Of a stretch of 64,000 bases of DNA, positions 53,611-61,917 are shown one piece after another (positions within the stretch are counted from its first letter, which is position 1; every line of letters starts with the position of its first letter). Where the stretch lies: positions 62,001 to 126,000 of the forward strand of contig NZ_LGEL01000031.1 of the NCBI RefSeq assembly GCF_001636695.1, read 5' to 3'. The notes beneath the pieces were generated by a model that was not told the DNA's origin, did not search any database, and saw nothing but the letters and a program-made list of their open reading frames with translations. This stretch comes from Pedobacter panaciterrae. GTDB taxonomy: Bacteria; Bacteroidota; Bacteroidia; Sphingobacteriales; Sphingobacteriaceae. The position numbers and the translations under genes are program-made.

Positions 53611-54888
53611 ATGGTATCTAAACTAAGCTCATCCGAAATTATCCACTTTTTAATGATCCTGATCCTCATTCTTGTCCCCGCCAGAATATTAGGTGAGGTG
53701 TGCCGCAGGTTCAAGCTTCCTGCAATCATCGGTGAGATATTTGCAGGAATAATTGTTGGCCCGACACTCTTAGGTACGTTCTTTCCGGAGCTCTTCAATA
53801 ATATATTTTTAGCTGCACCACAAGCTTATGGCGCTTTTGACGGCATAGCCAATATTGGAATTATCCTGCTAATGTTCATTGCCGGATTTGAGGTTGATCT
53901 GAAACAAATCAGGCAAAATGGGAAACAGGCAATAGCGATCAGCCTGACTGGAATTATTTTTCCGTTTGCTATTGGTTCAATTTCAGTGTGGTTCCTGTAC
54001 GACAGCCATTTTGCGCACTCTACCAGCAACCAGCTAGTTACATCACTCTTTTTTGGCACGGCTTTGTCCATAACGGCTTTATCAGTAATTACCAAAATAT
54101 TGCTGGATCTGGATTTGCTGAAAACCAAAATAGGAAACATTGTATTAACAGCAGCCATGGTAGATGACTTTTTGGGCTGGATATTATTTTCCATCATTAT
54201 CAAAATGATGAATGCCGGCAAAGAAGAAGCTTCTTTCTGGTCAGTCATCGTTGTCGTGCTGTTCGCTGCTTTTATGCTGACAGCAGGTCGCTGGCTCATC
54301 CGGCGCTTACTTGAAATGGCCGGAAAAAGTCAACGGATCGGCCGGGTATTTACCGTAGCGGTCTGTCTGTGTTTTATTGGAGCGGCCGTAACAGAATATT
54401 TAGGAGTGCGCGGGGTATTCGGGGCATTTTTGGTGGGCGTGGCTATCGGCGATTCTGAATACTTTACTGCAAAGCATAAGGATATCCTTCACCAGTTTAC
54501 GATCAATGTACTCGCACCACTGTTTTTTGCTTCTGTTGGTTTAAGGCTTAATTTCATAGCCAATTTTGATCTGGAGATCGTCCTTATCATTTTAGTGATA
54601 GCTTGCCTGGCTAAACTAATCGGAGCTGGAATAGGCGGAGCAGCGAGCGGTATGTCAAAAAACGAGTCGATTGCAGTAGCATTCGGTATGAATGCTCGTG
54701 GTTCACAAGAGATTGTTTTGGGACTGATTGCTTTACAGGCTAAGATCATCACAGAACCAGTATTTGAAGGACTGGTTGTTATGACAGTAGTAACCATGGT
54801 CATATCCGGGCCAATTATGAAATATTACTTTTTAAAGGAACATGGGTCAGGCACCAAAATTACGTATACGAAAGAGGTCACAGTTTAG
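53611..54888 (+). CDS. Cation:proton antiporter (CPA2 family)
   Basis: 425 residues with about 12 membrane helices. LPAIIGEIFAGIIVGPTLLG, GIANIGIILLMFIAGFEVDLKQI (typical LLMFxxGLExD), VDDFLGWILF with the ion-binding aspartate pair and FAMNARGSQEIVLGLIAL are the CPA2 marks. No TrkA or cNMP domain at the C-terminus. It exchanges Na+ or K+ for protons and helps pH or ion balance. It is 21 bases after CysE on the same strand, so cotranscribed. Confidence 0.9.
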   Translation: MVSKLSSSEIIHFLMILILILVPARILGEVCRRFKLPAIIGEIFAGIIVGPTLLGTFFPELFNNIFLAAPQAYGAFDGIANIGIILLMFIAGFEVDLKQIRQNGKQAIAISLTGIIFPFAIGSISVWFLYDSHFAHSTSNQLVTSLFFGTALSITALSVITKILLDLDLLKTKIGNIVLTAAMVDDFLGWILFSIIIKMMNAGKEEASFWSVIVVVLFAAFMLTAGRWLIRRLLEMAGKSQRIGRVFTVAVCLCFIGAAVTEYLGVRGVFGAFLVGVAIGDSEYFTAKHKDILHQFTINVLAPLFFASVGLRLNFIANFDLEIVLIILVIACLAKLIGAGIGGAASGMSKNESIAVAFGMNARGSQEIVLGLIALQAKIITEPVFEGLVVMTVVTMVISGPIMKYYFLKEHGSGTKITYTKEVTV

Positions 54889-54909
54889 ACAGTCCAAACC
54901 AGGGATTTA

Positions 54910-56077
54910 TCAGTTTCCTGCTGCCTGTTTGTCAACCAGATCTTTCAGCCTATGTTCCGGTTTAATATAATCAAATTCCTTCCAGTACTGGTCTGTATAC
55001 TGCTCTACTCCATGCTGGAAACTATAATTTTCAGGCATTATATTTTTTTTAGAGAAGTCAGATTTAACTGCTGGTACCGGCCGTATGAATAATTCTGCAC
55101 TAACAAGAAGTTCTCCTGCTATCTTTTGTTTTTTAGCTTTGACCTGATGCGTAGTTGCGATCTTGTAGAAATAAGGATACCATTTATCTCCGTTCATACT
55201 GTACCTGAGAGAAAGCATTTCATTAGTTTTCTGAAAATGGTAGCCTAGGAGCATAAGCAGTGGTCTTTGCAGGAATGCAATATCAGATTTTGCAAAACGC
55301 CTGCCTTTATCACTGTAGGAGATTTCAATAGAAGCAATAGCGAAGCTTTTTTTAATAACAATTACTGACCCCTGATACAACGCCTCTTTAATCCCTGTTT
55401 TCTGATCAAATTTGATAATATAGGCTTCTTCGCCTTCCACTGCAGTATAACCTGAGATAGTATAATTATACTTTGATAAATACCGTTCTCCAAATATAGA
55501 TCCGGGATTTTTAAGCAGGTCATTTGCCAGGACAACGTACGGTACGCCTTTGACGGCTGCATGAAATGGATTATCGACAGCACTGTCGCCAACTCTTTTC
55601 AGGTTTCGTTCTTTATTAATGATAATATGGTCTTTTTCTTTAATTCGCTGGTAACCGGGATTCAGGATCTGCATGCTTGCTTCGGCAAATGAAAGATAGT
55701 TATCATCTATTTTAGCAACTTCCCGGTAAAATCCGGTGGATTCAAAAGCCCTAACCGGATAGTTTTGTGTGATATTACGCATAGCTTTACGAACTATCGC
55801 CTCGCTTACTGAGTTGTTGTATAGGTATGTACTGCGTCTGATAACCAATACAAGAGACTATTATCTGACCTGTCGCCCCGGCCGGAATCCTTAAACTGAA
55901 ATCTCCGTCATAATTTGTCATAGAGGAGATGGTGCTACCGATTTTCAGACTTACATAAGGCATACTCTGATTTGTGTCATCTACAACTCTTCCTGAAAGC
56001 TGATCTGAATTCTGAGCATTGGCGGTTAGAAAAAACAAAAAAAATGAGATGATCAGGGAAGATTTAAAGACTCGCAT
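54910..56077 (-). pseudogene. Outer-membrane carboxypeptidase-regulatory-domain protein, broken
   Basis: N-terminal frame 55787-56077 encodes a signal peptide plus a CarboxypepD_reg-like domain (LSGRVVDDTNQSMPYVSLKIG, VSCIGYQTQYIPI) but ends in an out-of-family tail. The C-terminal frame 54910-55848 then reads VSEAIVRKAMRNITQNYPV, FYREVAKIDDNYLSFAEAS and on. Related proteins have 30-40 residues of linker between these parts (strand, EVVIRP-like). So a deletion with a frame change lies near 55810-55830. The C-terminal fragment could still be made, but without a signal peptide. Convergent with the antiporter. Confidence 0.65.
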
Positions 56078-56225
56078 TTATTGTTTTTTTACTAAAAAAG
56101 TTAACAGGCTTCCCGTAGCATTTTTTTTAACGTTATTTAACCTATTGACCGAGGCAATTAGAAGCACGCTAATTCATTTCGATAATCAAAATGAACATCG
56201 GCCCAGAATCTACGTCTAGAAACGA

Positions 56226-56404
56226 AAAGAGGGTGTCCAAAAAGGTAAGATCGTCATCTCGACGATAGGAGAGATCTCTTGATCGCGAAGTATCTGCTAG
56301 GTAATTGGCATAAACAAGAGATCTCTCCTATCGTCGAGATGACGAAATGAGCGATATAATGATGTCATTAGTACGGCGATCTTACTTTTTTGGACACCCT
56401 CTTT
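56226..56404. repeat. Composite palindromic element, copy 5 (long loop), outer terminal repeats
   Basis: Outer inverted repeat: 56226-56253 and 56377-56404 (28 bases, 27 matching; outermost AAAGAGGGTGTCCAAAAA). Inner inverted repeat: 56251-56281 and 56315-56345 (31 bases, perfect), loop of 33 bases that shares GGTAATTGGCATAAACAAG-like sequence with copy 4. About 179 bases overall, with the look of a miniature transposable element without coding capacity. No target duplication is seen at the edges. Confidence 0.85.
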
Positions 56405-56550
56405 ATCGAGTAGGCCCAACTGGGTCTTTTTCGACCCAGTTCCTGCCTGATTTACGTTTAATTGCTGATTTGATTAAAAAATAGCATTGCATTTTGAAAT
56501 TGATTTTTCATCAATCTTATAAAAAGAGAAAATTCTTAAAATGAGGCATA

Positions 56551-57462
56551 TCAATTGAACAACTTTCTGAATTCCAGGGGAGAATGATCAGTCTTGCTTT
56601 TAAATAATTTGCTGAACGACTGGACATGTCCAAATCCTAGCTGGTACGCAATTTCACCTATAGAAAAATCTGTAGTCGATAATTTTTCTTTCGCTTTTTC
56701 AATTAGCTTTCCATGAATATGCTGCTGAGTGTTTAAACCCGTAAGTACCTTAAGCAATGTTCCTAAATATCCTGATGATACATTTAACCTTTCAGCAATG
56801 AAACCGACAGTAGGTAAACCATTTTCTAATACATTGTCTCCGTCAAAATATTCAGCAAGAAGATCTTCCAAACGGTTTAATAATTTTTTATTCGTTATTT
56901 TCCTGGTGATAAACTGTCTGTTATAAAATCTATCCGCGTAGGAGAACAATAGTTCAAGCTGTGCGATAATTATGGTTTGGCTAAAGTTGTCAATGTTAGC
57001 ATGATATTCTTTTTGGATATTCCCAATAATATCCGTCACAACTTGCGCTTCTCTTTCCGAAAGAAACAGCGCTTCATTTACTGAATAATCAAAAAATTCA
57101 TACTGATGCATGGTTTTAGCTAAAGCACTATGCAAAAAGAAATCGGGATGGATAAGCAGCAACCAGCCTGAATGTGTGATGTCCTCATTTTTATTAAGTT
57201 CGATGCGAAATCTTTGACCTGGCGACATAAAAGTCATCATACCGTTGTCGAAATCATACTCCTGATGACCATATTTAATCTTGCCACTAAAATTCCATTT
57301 CAATGCAATGGAATAGAAATCAAAGATTAAATTTTCTGCTGGAATGTCTTTAATCAATTCAAAATTGATCACACTGATCATCGGATGCTCCAACTTTGGA
57401 AGCGCGGCAAGTTTATGATAATCGCCAATTGTTTTAATACGATGCGGTTGTCCGGTCTTCAT
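56551..57462 (-). CDS. AraC family transcriptional regulator
   Basis: 303 residues. KYGHQEYDFDNGMMTFMSPGQ and DYSVNEALFLSEREA in the sensor part, SGYLGTLLKVLTGLNTQQHI and EIAYQLGFGHVQSFSKLFK...SPLEFRK in the DNA-binding part. It follows an NmrA-like gene by 4 bases (57467), so the pair is one operon. Paralogous to proteins at 5554, 20849 and 50732. Effector unknown. Confidence 0.85.
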   Translation of the reverse strand: MKTGQPHRIKTIGDYHKLAALPKLEHPMISVINFELIKDIPAENLIFDFYSIALKWNFSGKIKYGHQEYDFDNGMMTFMSPGQRFRIELNKNEDITHSGWLLLIHPDFFLHSALAKTMHQYEFFDYSVNEALFLSEREAQVVTDIIGNIQKEYHANIDNFSQTIIIAQLELLFSYADRFYNRQFITRKITNKKLLNRLEDLLAEYFDGDNVLENGLPTVGFIAERLNVSSGYLGTLLKVLTGLNTQQHIHGKLIEKAKEKLSTTDFSIGEIAYQLGFGHVQSFSKLFKSKTDHSPLEFRKLFN

Positions 57463-57466
57463 ATGA

Positions 57467-58348
57467 TTACTTCTTACTATAGGCTACAGCAAATTCCCTG
57501 GCGAAATCATTCATCTTTACTTGACCTGGTTCTGGCCGATGTAAATCATAGTCTTCGCGCATTTTCCCGTTATGAATACTAGCACCAAGTTCAACCAGCT
57601 TTTTTGCTACATATTTGGGAACCCCTGCCTGTTCTAAACCATTTTGTGTCTGTTCATCGCTGAAAGTTACCCATTTTAAATCAGGTTTACCAATGGCTAA
57701 ACCTAGAATTCTGGCGACCTCGTTACCTGTAATATCCTCACTGGCTACGTAGCGAACTTTTACACTAGTTTTAGAAGTCAGCTCATCCACAGCAGCATCG
57801 GCAATATCATAAGGAGAAACCATAACAATTTGATCTTCTCCTCCATAGTTTGATCCTATAAAGCCGACGTGTTTGATCATATCCATAAAGCTGTACATAT
57901 TATAATAAAAAGAGCCGGGACGAAGGTGGGTAAGCTGAATATCCGGAATCTCATCTAAAATAACTTCTACTTCATGTGAGCCAACGATAAAACCGGTTCC
58001 TTCCTTTAAATGTGCGCCCCAACTACTGAGGTGGACAACACGTTTTACATTTGCCTGCTTGATTGCATGGGCATAACTATTACCTACTGACCGGTAATAA
58101 GCAATAGCATCGCTTGTAGTATAGTTTGGAGGTATCATGACAAACACAGCGTCTGATCCATCAAATTTTGAAGCTAAAAAACCGGGATCTTCGACAGAAC
58201 CAATAGCTGCAATTGCACCCAGCGCTTCAATGTCTTTTTTTCGTTCTGGATTGTGACTAATAACTGTAACCTCATGACCATTTTCTATTAATTGTTTAGC
58301 TAATGGACTACCAATGTTTCCTAAGGAACCTGTTAATGTGATTTTCAT
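57467..58348 (-). CDS. NmrA-like NAD(P)-binding protein
   Basis: 293 residues. TGSLGNIGSPLAKQL near residues 6-20 is an atypical SDR (NmrA/HSCARG) nucleotide loop, and VVHLSSWGAHL and LRPGSFYYNM match the family. No YxxxK catalytic pair, so it may sense or bind NADP or act as an azoreductase-like reductase. It starts at 58348 and is the first gene of the pair with AraC at 56551. No signal peptide. Confidence 0.8.
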   Translation of the reverse strand: MKITLTGSLGNIGSPLAKQLIENGHEVTVISHNPERKKDIEALGAIAAIGSVEDPGFLASKFDGSDAVFVMIPPNYTTSDAIAYYRSVGNSYAHAIKQANVKRVVHLSSWGAHLKEGTGFIVGSHEVEVILDEIPDIQLTHLRPGSFYYNMYSFMDMIKHVGFIGSNYGGEDQIVMVSPYDIADAAVDELTSKTSVKVRYVASEDITGNEVARILGLAIGKPDLKWVTFSDEQTQNGLEQAGVPKYVAKKLVELGASIHNGKMREDYDLHRPEPGQVKMNDFAREFAVAYSKK

Positions 58349-58423
58349 TTTGATTAGTGATTAATTTATAAAACAAATTTACCCCGCTCACTATGAAAAT
58401 TTTTAGCCAAACTAACGTTTGTG

Positions 58424-58741
58424 TTAGTCAAAATTAGAATTTACCGATATACTATATTCATCATTTTCCTTATCATCATTCCATTTATATTCTATTCTCT
58501 TTGCAATCTGATTTGCTATATTTTTCCCAAACCTATCGGATATGAAGCCTAACGCCATACCGATACCTGCACTAAAATCCCATCTTGCTTTATCTACCCA
58601 GTGGACTTTCGTATTGCTATTTCTTACCCAATCGAAAGAACGTTTATTCGATGTCGCCCTTAGTTCATCAATTAAACCTGTTTTAGCCAACAATGCACTA
58701 GCAGTACAAACAGGGAGCACATATTTACTACGTTGGGCTGA
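58424..58741 (-). pseudogene. DJ-1/PfpI family remnant
   Basis: The 98-residue frame from the GTG at 58720 extends back to 58741 with family sense (AQRSKYVLPVCTASALLAK). The nucleophile elbow Cys is in VCTASA, then FDWVRNSNTKVHWVDKARW, GIGMALGFISDRFGKNIA and RIEYKW follow, as in isonitrile hydratase/FtrA-like DJ-1 proteins. The N-terminal half (over 80 residues) is missing, and an in-frame stop TAA lies at 58742-58744. So only the C-terminal half remains. Confidence 0.7.
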
Positions 58742-58752
58742 TTAATCCTCTT

Positions 58753-59079
58753 TTGAAAATAAATGGCATTATTCGATTGTTTGGGCTGCTACTATTGATT
58801 GCTTTTGCAGCAGGAATATTGGTTTATAGTTATATAAATGAAAACCATGGCTGTGGTTGGCGGCATGTGTATTTTTGGTATCCTTACATCATGATTCCTG
58901 GCTCTTTTATTCTTTATTCAAGTTTTTTATTTAGCACTACCAATGGTGTTTTTTCAAAAAATTTGGGCATATCCGAAAAAATTAAATGTTACTTTTCGCG
59001 AAACGAGCTGAATATGCTCAACGTCCATGCCATTAATAAGTCATCTAGCCGTGTTTCGTTGATATATACAGCAAATTAA
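58753..59079 (+). CDS. Small membrane protein, doubtful
   Basis: 108 residues from a TTG at 58753, because no good ATG exists before residue 46. Two hydrophobic stretches (about 6-24 and 44-64). No recognised family. It overlaps nothing but begins 9 bases after the stop of the DJ-1 relic on the other strand, a poor setting for a promoter. It could be a relic or not a gene. Downstream Fic starts 198 bases later. Confidence 0.35.
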   Translation: MKINGIIRLFGLLLLIAFAAGILVYSYINENHGCGWRHVYFWYPYIMIPGSFILYSSFLFSTTNGVFSKNLGISEKIKCYFSRNELNMLNVHAINKSSSRVSLIYTAN

Positions 59080-59245
59080 GCCCATTCATTGGAAAAACAT
59101 TTATACCAGTCCTGGAAACAATTACTAGCTGGGGAAACCAGATAGTTTTAGAAAAAGGTGAATTTGTCCACAACTCTTTTTAAAAATTTAGTATAATAAC
59201 TAAAGTTTCTTTAAACAAAAACATGCATAAATTATAAAATCTAGT

Positions 59246-59253
59246 TAACTTTG
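59246..59253 (+). promoter_or_regulatory. -7 promoter box of the Fic gene
   Basis: TAACTTTG matches TAnnTTTG and lies 25 bases before the ATG. It is directly followed by a perfect 20 base palindrome. No clear TTTG was found 19 bases upstream. Confidence 0.45.
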
Positions 59254-59273
59254 ATAGTATCATATGATACTAT
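59254..59273. promoter_or_regulatory. Perfect palindrome at the Fic gene start
   Basis: ATAGTATCAT/ATGATACTAT, 10 base arms with no spacer. It covers the expected transcription start, 5 bases before the ATG at 59278. The winged helix at the C-terminus of the Fic protein is a plausible binder. Confidence 0.7.
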
Positions 59274-59277
59274 AGCT

Positions 59278-60243
59278 ATGAGTTATATAAAACCTCCATA
59301 CCACATTACAAGTGAAATACTCAACTTAATAGCTAAGATTTCTGAAAAAATCGGTGAATTAAATGCAATACAATTAAATAGACCCCCTGCTGAACTTAGA
59401 AAATCTAATCGTATAAAAACTATACAATCTTCCTTGTCCATTGAAGGCAACACATTAACAGAAGAGCAAATTACGGCTTTACTGAATAACAAAAGGATAC
59501 TTGCCCCTGAAAAAGACATCATAGAGGTGAAAAATGCAATCGAGGTATATGATATGCTTAATGCTTTTAAGCCACTTAAACTTAAATCTTTATTAGATGC
59601 ACATAAAATATTGATGAAAGGACTAATTCCAAATGCTGGCAAATTTAGAAGTGGAAACGTAGGTATTGTTAAAGGTTCAAAAGTTACTCATGTAGCTCCT
59701 CATGGAAACATGGTTACAGGCTTACTGAACAATCTTCTAGACTACGTTAAATACGATGGTGATCCCATATTAATAAAAAGCTGTGTATTTCATTATGAAT
59801 TTGAATTCATCCATCCATTTAATGACGGAAATGGGCGCATGGGCAGACTATGGCAGACTTTATTATTAATGAACAAATATCTTGTTTTTGAATATCTGCC
59901 AGTAGAAAGCATAATCAAAACGGAACAAAATAAATATTATGAGGCGCTAAACAAATCAGATAGCTTAGGGCATTGTACTCCTTTTATAGTGTTTATGCTT
60001 GAGAGTATATTTAAGTCGTTAAATTCTCTGTATCAATTACCAAATGTTTCATTGCAGGAAGAAGACAGAATTTCTATTTTCAAAGAAGTCATAGGTAACA
60101 AACCTTTTAGCCGTAAAGATTATCTCCAACATTTTAAAAGCATCTCTTCGGCAACAGCAAGCCGAGACCTCAAATCTGCAACAGAAAAAGGATTTTTAAA
60201 TAAATCTGGAGAAAAACGACTTAGCAGTTATAATTACAATTAA
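59278..60243 (+). CDS. Fic family protein with C-terminal winged helix
   Basis: 321 residues from the ATG at 59278 (MSYIKPPYHIT); the longer frame from 59251 is less likely because of the palindrome. An inhibitory helix motif S-x3-E-G is visible (SLSIEG), so class II. The active site HPFNDGNGRMGR is complete (HPFxxGNGR). Residues about 265-321 (FSRKDYLQHFKSISSATASRDLKSATEKGFL) form a winged helix. Fic proteins attach AMP to target proteins; those with a winged helix often repress their own gene. A terminator follows at 60252. Confidence 0.88.
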   Translation: MSYIKPPYHITSEILNLIAKISEKIGELNAIQLNRPPAELRKSNRIKTIQSSLSIEGNTLTEEQITALLNNKRILAPEKDIIEVKNAIEVYDMLNAFKPLKLKSLLDAHKILMKGLIPNAGKFRSGNVGIVKGSKVTHVAPHGNMVTGLLNNLLDYVKYDGDPILIKSCVFHYEFEFIHPFNDGNGRMGRLWQTLLLMNKYLVFEYLPVESIIKTEQNKYYEALNKSDSLGHCTPFIVFMLESIFKSLNSLYQLPNVSLQEEDRISIFKEVIGNKPFSRKDYLQHFKSISSATASRDLKSATEKGFLNKSGEKRLSSYNYN

Positions 60244-60251
60244 TCTAATAC

Positions 60252-60287
60252 AAAAAAGCCGTTTCCTTGTACAAGAAAAGGCTTTTT
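60252..60287 (+). terminator. Terminator of the Fic gene
   Basis: AAAAAGCC stem with GGCTTTTT, 9 bases after the Fic stop, inner CTTGTACAAG, T-run at the end. Strong and typical. Confidence 0.8.
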
Positions 60288-60292
60288 AAGCA

Positions 60293-60398
60293 GTGGTGGC
60301 TAGTGCACAAATCTCGAACTTTTTCCTATCTGATTTAGCTTTAATGGCCGATTTTTTCGAAAAATATTTTAATGATAAGATTGACAGACAGCATACTT
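60293..60398. repeat. 106 base direct repeat, copy A
   Basis: Begins GTGGTGGCTAGTGCACAAATC and ends ACAGCATACTT. It matches copy B at 63040-63145 with about six differences, same length and same orientation. It starts right after a terminator, as does copy B. Reverse strand reads GTTCGAGA...CCACCA, which recalls the end of a tRNA. Confidence 0.85.
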
Positions 60399-60444
60399 TG
60401 TATGATTCTTAGACGTTAAAATCTTCAAACTTATTAAGTTCGAC

Positions 60445-60627
60445 CTAGCGGCTCAACTTTATCAATATGATATTGTAAAAAATAACCATTCCTCTTTGTA
60501 CTTCGTTGTTGCTTTTCATTAGCAAAATACAAGTTGGGAAAAGAATAACCAAGGCTATTGCTATCATCCATCTCACCTGGAGAATATCGCCTCTGCTCCA
60601 TGTATGTAATTGTTGTATTAAATCCAT
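60445..60627 (-). CDS. Short membrane protein, probably truncated
   Basis: 60 residues with one or two membrane segments (WMIAIALVILFPTCILLM and GMVIFYNIILI). The start overlaps the AraC stop by 1 base, so it is cotranscribed. From memory, related Bacteroidetes proteins of this type (beginning like MDLIQQLHTWS) continue for about 150 residues, so this one looks cut short. The lost part lies near copy A of the direct repeat at 60293-60398. Confidence 0.45.
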   Translation of the reverse strand: MDLIQQLHTWSRGDILQVRWMIAIALVILFPTCILLMKSNNEVQRGMVIFYNIILIKLSR

Positions 60628-61430
60628 TATATTTCTGATGTGGTTACGCCAAATTTTTGTTTAAATGAATAATAAAAATGGGACAGATTTTCAAAGCCCA
60701 AATCCAAATAAATATCAGTTGGTTTTTGTTGCTTGTGCTTAATTAAGTAATGAGCTTCTTCAAGTCGCCTTTCACGTAACCATTGTTTTGGCGTCGTGCC
60801 AAACGTTTTCGAAAAATCTCGTTTAAACCCCGAAAGACTACGTGCAGTGAGTTTAGCAAAGGATTCAACTGAAATATTAAACATGTAATTTTGTTCCATA
60901 AATTCTTCCAAATTTATTTTATAAGGCTCAGAAAAGTCAAACAATATATGTTTAAAATCAGGGTTACTTAGCAAAAGCAGTTCTACAGCTTCCCTGATTT
61001 TTAAGTCTGCCAATCTCGGCGTAGCTTCTTTTTTTTTATCGATATACGGAGTAAGAGAAGTGAAATAATTTTGCAGGAAATCATCAGGTTCAAAAAATAA
61101 CTTCTGTTTTCTTTCATAACGGCCTTCGACCACAATTTTATTTTCATGCGCATACTGTTGTAAAGTTTCTTTATCCAGTGTAATGGAAACAAATTGATAT
61201 TTCCCTGATTTCGATGGATACTTAATCGTTCGGATCAGTTGGTTTTTCGTAACCAATACTATCGTATTTTCTGGAACGATGGTATTGCCGTCTGCATGGA
61301 AAGCATGTGTCTCACCTGAAAGTTGAAACCCTAAAAAATGCTCGGGAATAAATTCTTCGTATCCTCTATGCTTTTCAAAAGTGCAGGAATACACCAACCT
61401 ATCAAAAATTATTTCACGCTTTCCTTCCAT
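60627..61430 (-). CDS. AraC family regulator
   Basis: 267 residues. Cupin-like N-terminus (HRGYEEFIPEHFLGFQLSGET) and C-terminal helix-turn-helix (NISVESFAKLTARSLSGFKRD and DIYLDLGFENLSHFYYSFKQKFG). Different from the paralogous group (no KYG.. phrase). Preceded by the GlcG/HbpS-like gene 17 bases upstream and the SDR, and followed by a membrane protein. Effector unknown. Confidence 0.82.
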   Translation of the reverse strand: MEGKREIIFDRLVYSCTFEKHRGYEEFIPEHFLGFQLSGETHAFHADGNTIVPENTIVLVTKNQLIRTIKYPSKSGKYQFVSITLDKETLQQYAHENKIVVEGRYERKQKLFFEPDDFLQNYFTSLTPYIDKKKEATPRLADLKIREAVELLLLSNPDFKHILFDFSEPYKINLEEFMEQNYMFNISVESFAKLTARSLSGFKRDFSKTFGTTPKQWLRERRLEEAHYLIKHKQQKPTDIYLDLGFENLSHFYYSFKQKFGVTTSEI

Positions 61431-61447
61431 ACTACAAATATCTTAAA

Positions 61448-61849
61448 TTAATTAAGCATAACAGAACCTGCGATGGCTATCTCTTTATCTTGTTCTGGCA
61501 AACCTCCTGATGAAGCAATTGCACCGATAACCTTGCCTCCTTTATTTTTAATCACAACACCGCCAGCAATTGTTAGCAGCCCCTCATTTGAGTTTATCAT
61601 TCCATATCCATGAATGTCTGCTCCAGAAATGATTGTTCCTATTACATCACTATCCACGCCAAACATTACGGCTGTTCTTGCTTTTTTAACGGCAAAGTCT
61701 ATGACACCGTAAACACTGTCCAACCTTGCAAAAGCAATTAAATGTCCCCCTGCATCTACAATGGCAAGACTCACAGGGATTTCTAATGATTTCGCTTTTT
61801 CTATTGCAGCATTTAATGCTTTAGCTGCTTCGTTATATGTTATGTTCAT
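61448..61849 (-). CDS. GlcG/HbpS family protein
   Basis: 133 residues, full family length. ALNAAIEKAKSLEIPVSLAIVDAGGHLIAFARLD and AGGVVIKNKGGKVIGAIASSGG are the GlcG/HbpS (DUF336) signatures. Members bind heme or small redox molecules or act in cobalamin-related steps. No signal peptide. It starts 68 bases after the stop of the SDR at 61918 and lies 17 bases before the AraC start. Confidence 0.85.
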   Translation of the reverse strand: MNITYNEAAKALNAAIEKAKSLEIPVSLAIVDAGGHLIAFARLDSVYGVIDFAVKKARTAVMFGVDSDVIGTIISGADIHGYGMINSNEGLLTIAGGVVIKNKGGKVIGAIASSGGLPEQDKEIAIAGSVMLN

Positions 61850-61917
61850 TTTTTAGTTCAATTTAAATTTGTGATAAAAGAAGGCACAGACTTTTTATCC
61901 GTCCCCTCTAACTTAAT

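Noticed and set aside
60293-60398. A tRNA gene suggested by GTTCGAGA and CCACCA on the reverse strand.
   Set aside because: T-stem pairing is poor and no matching 5' acceptor half is present.
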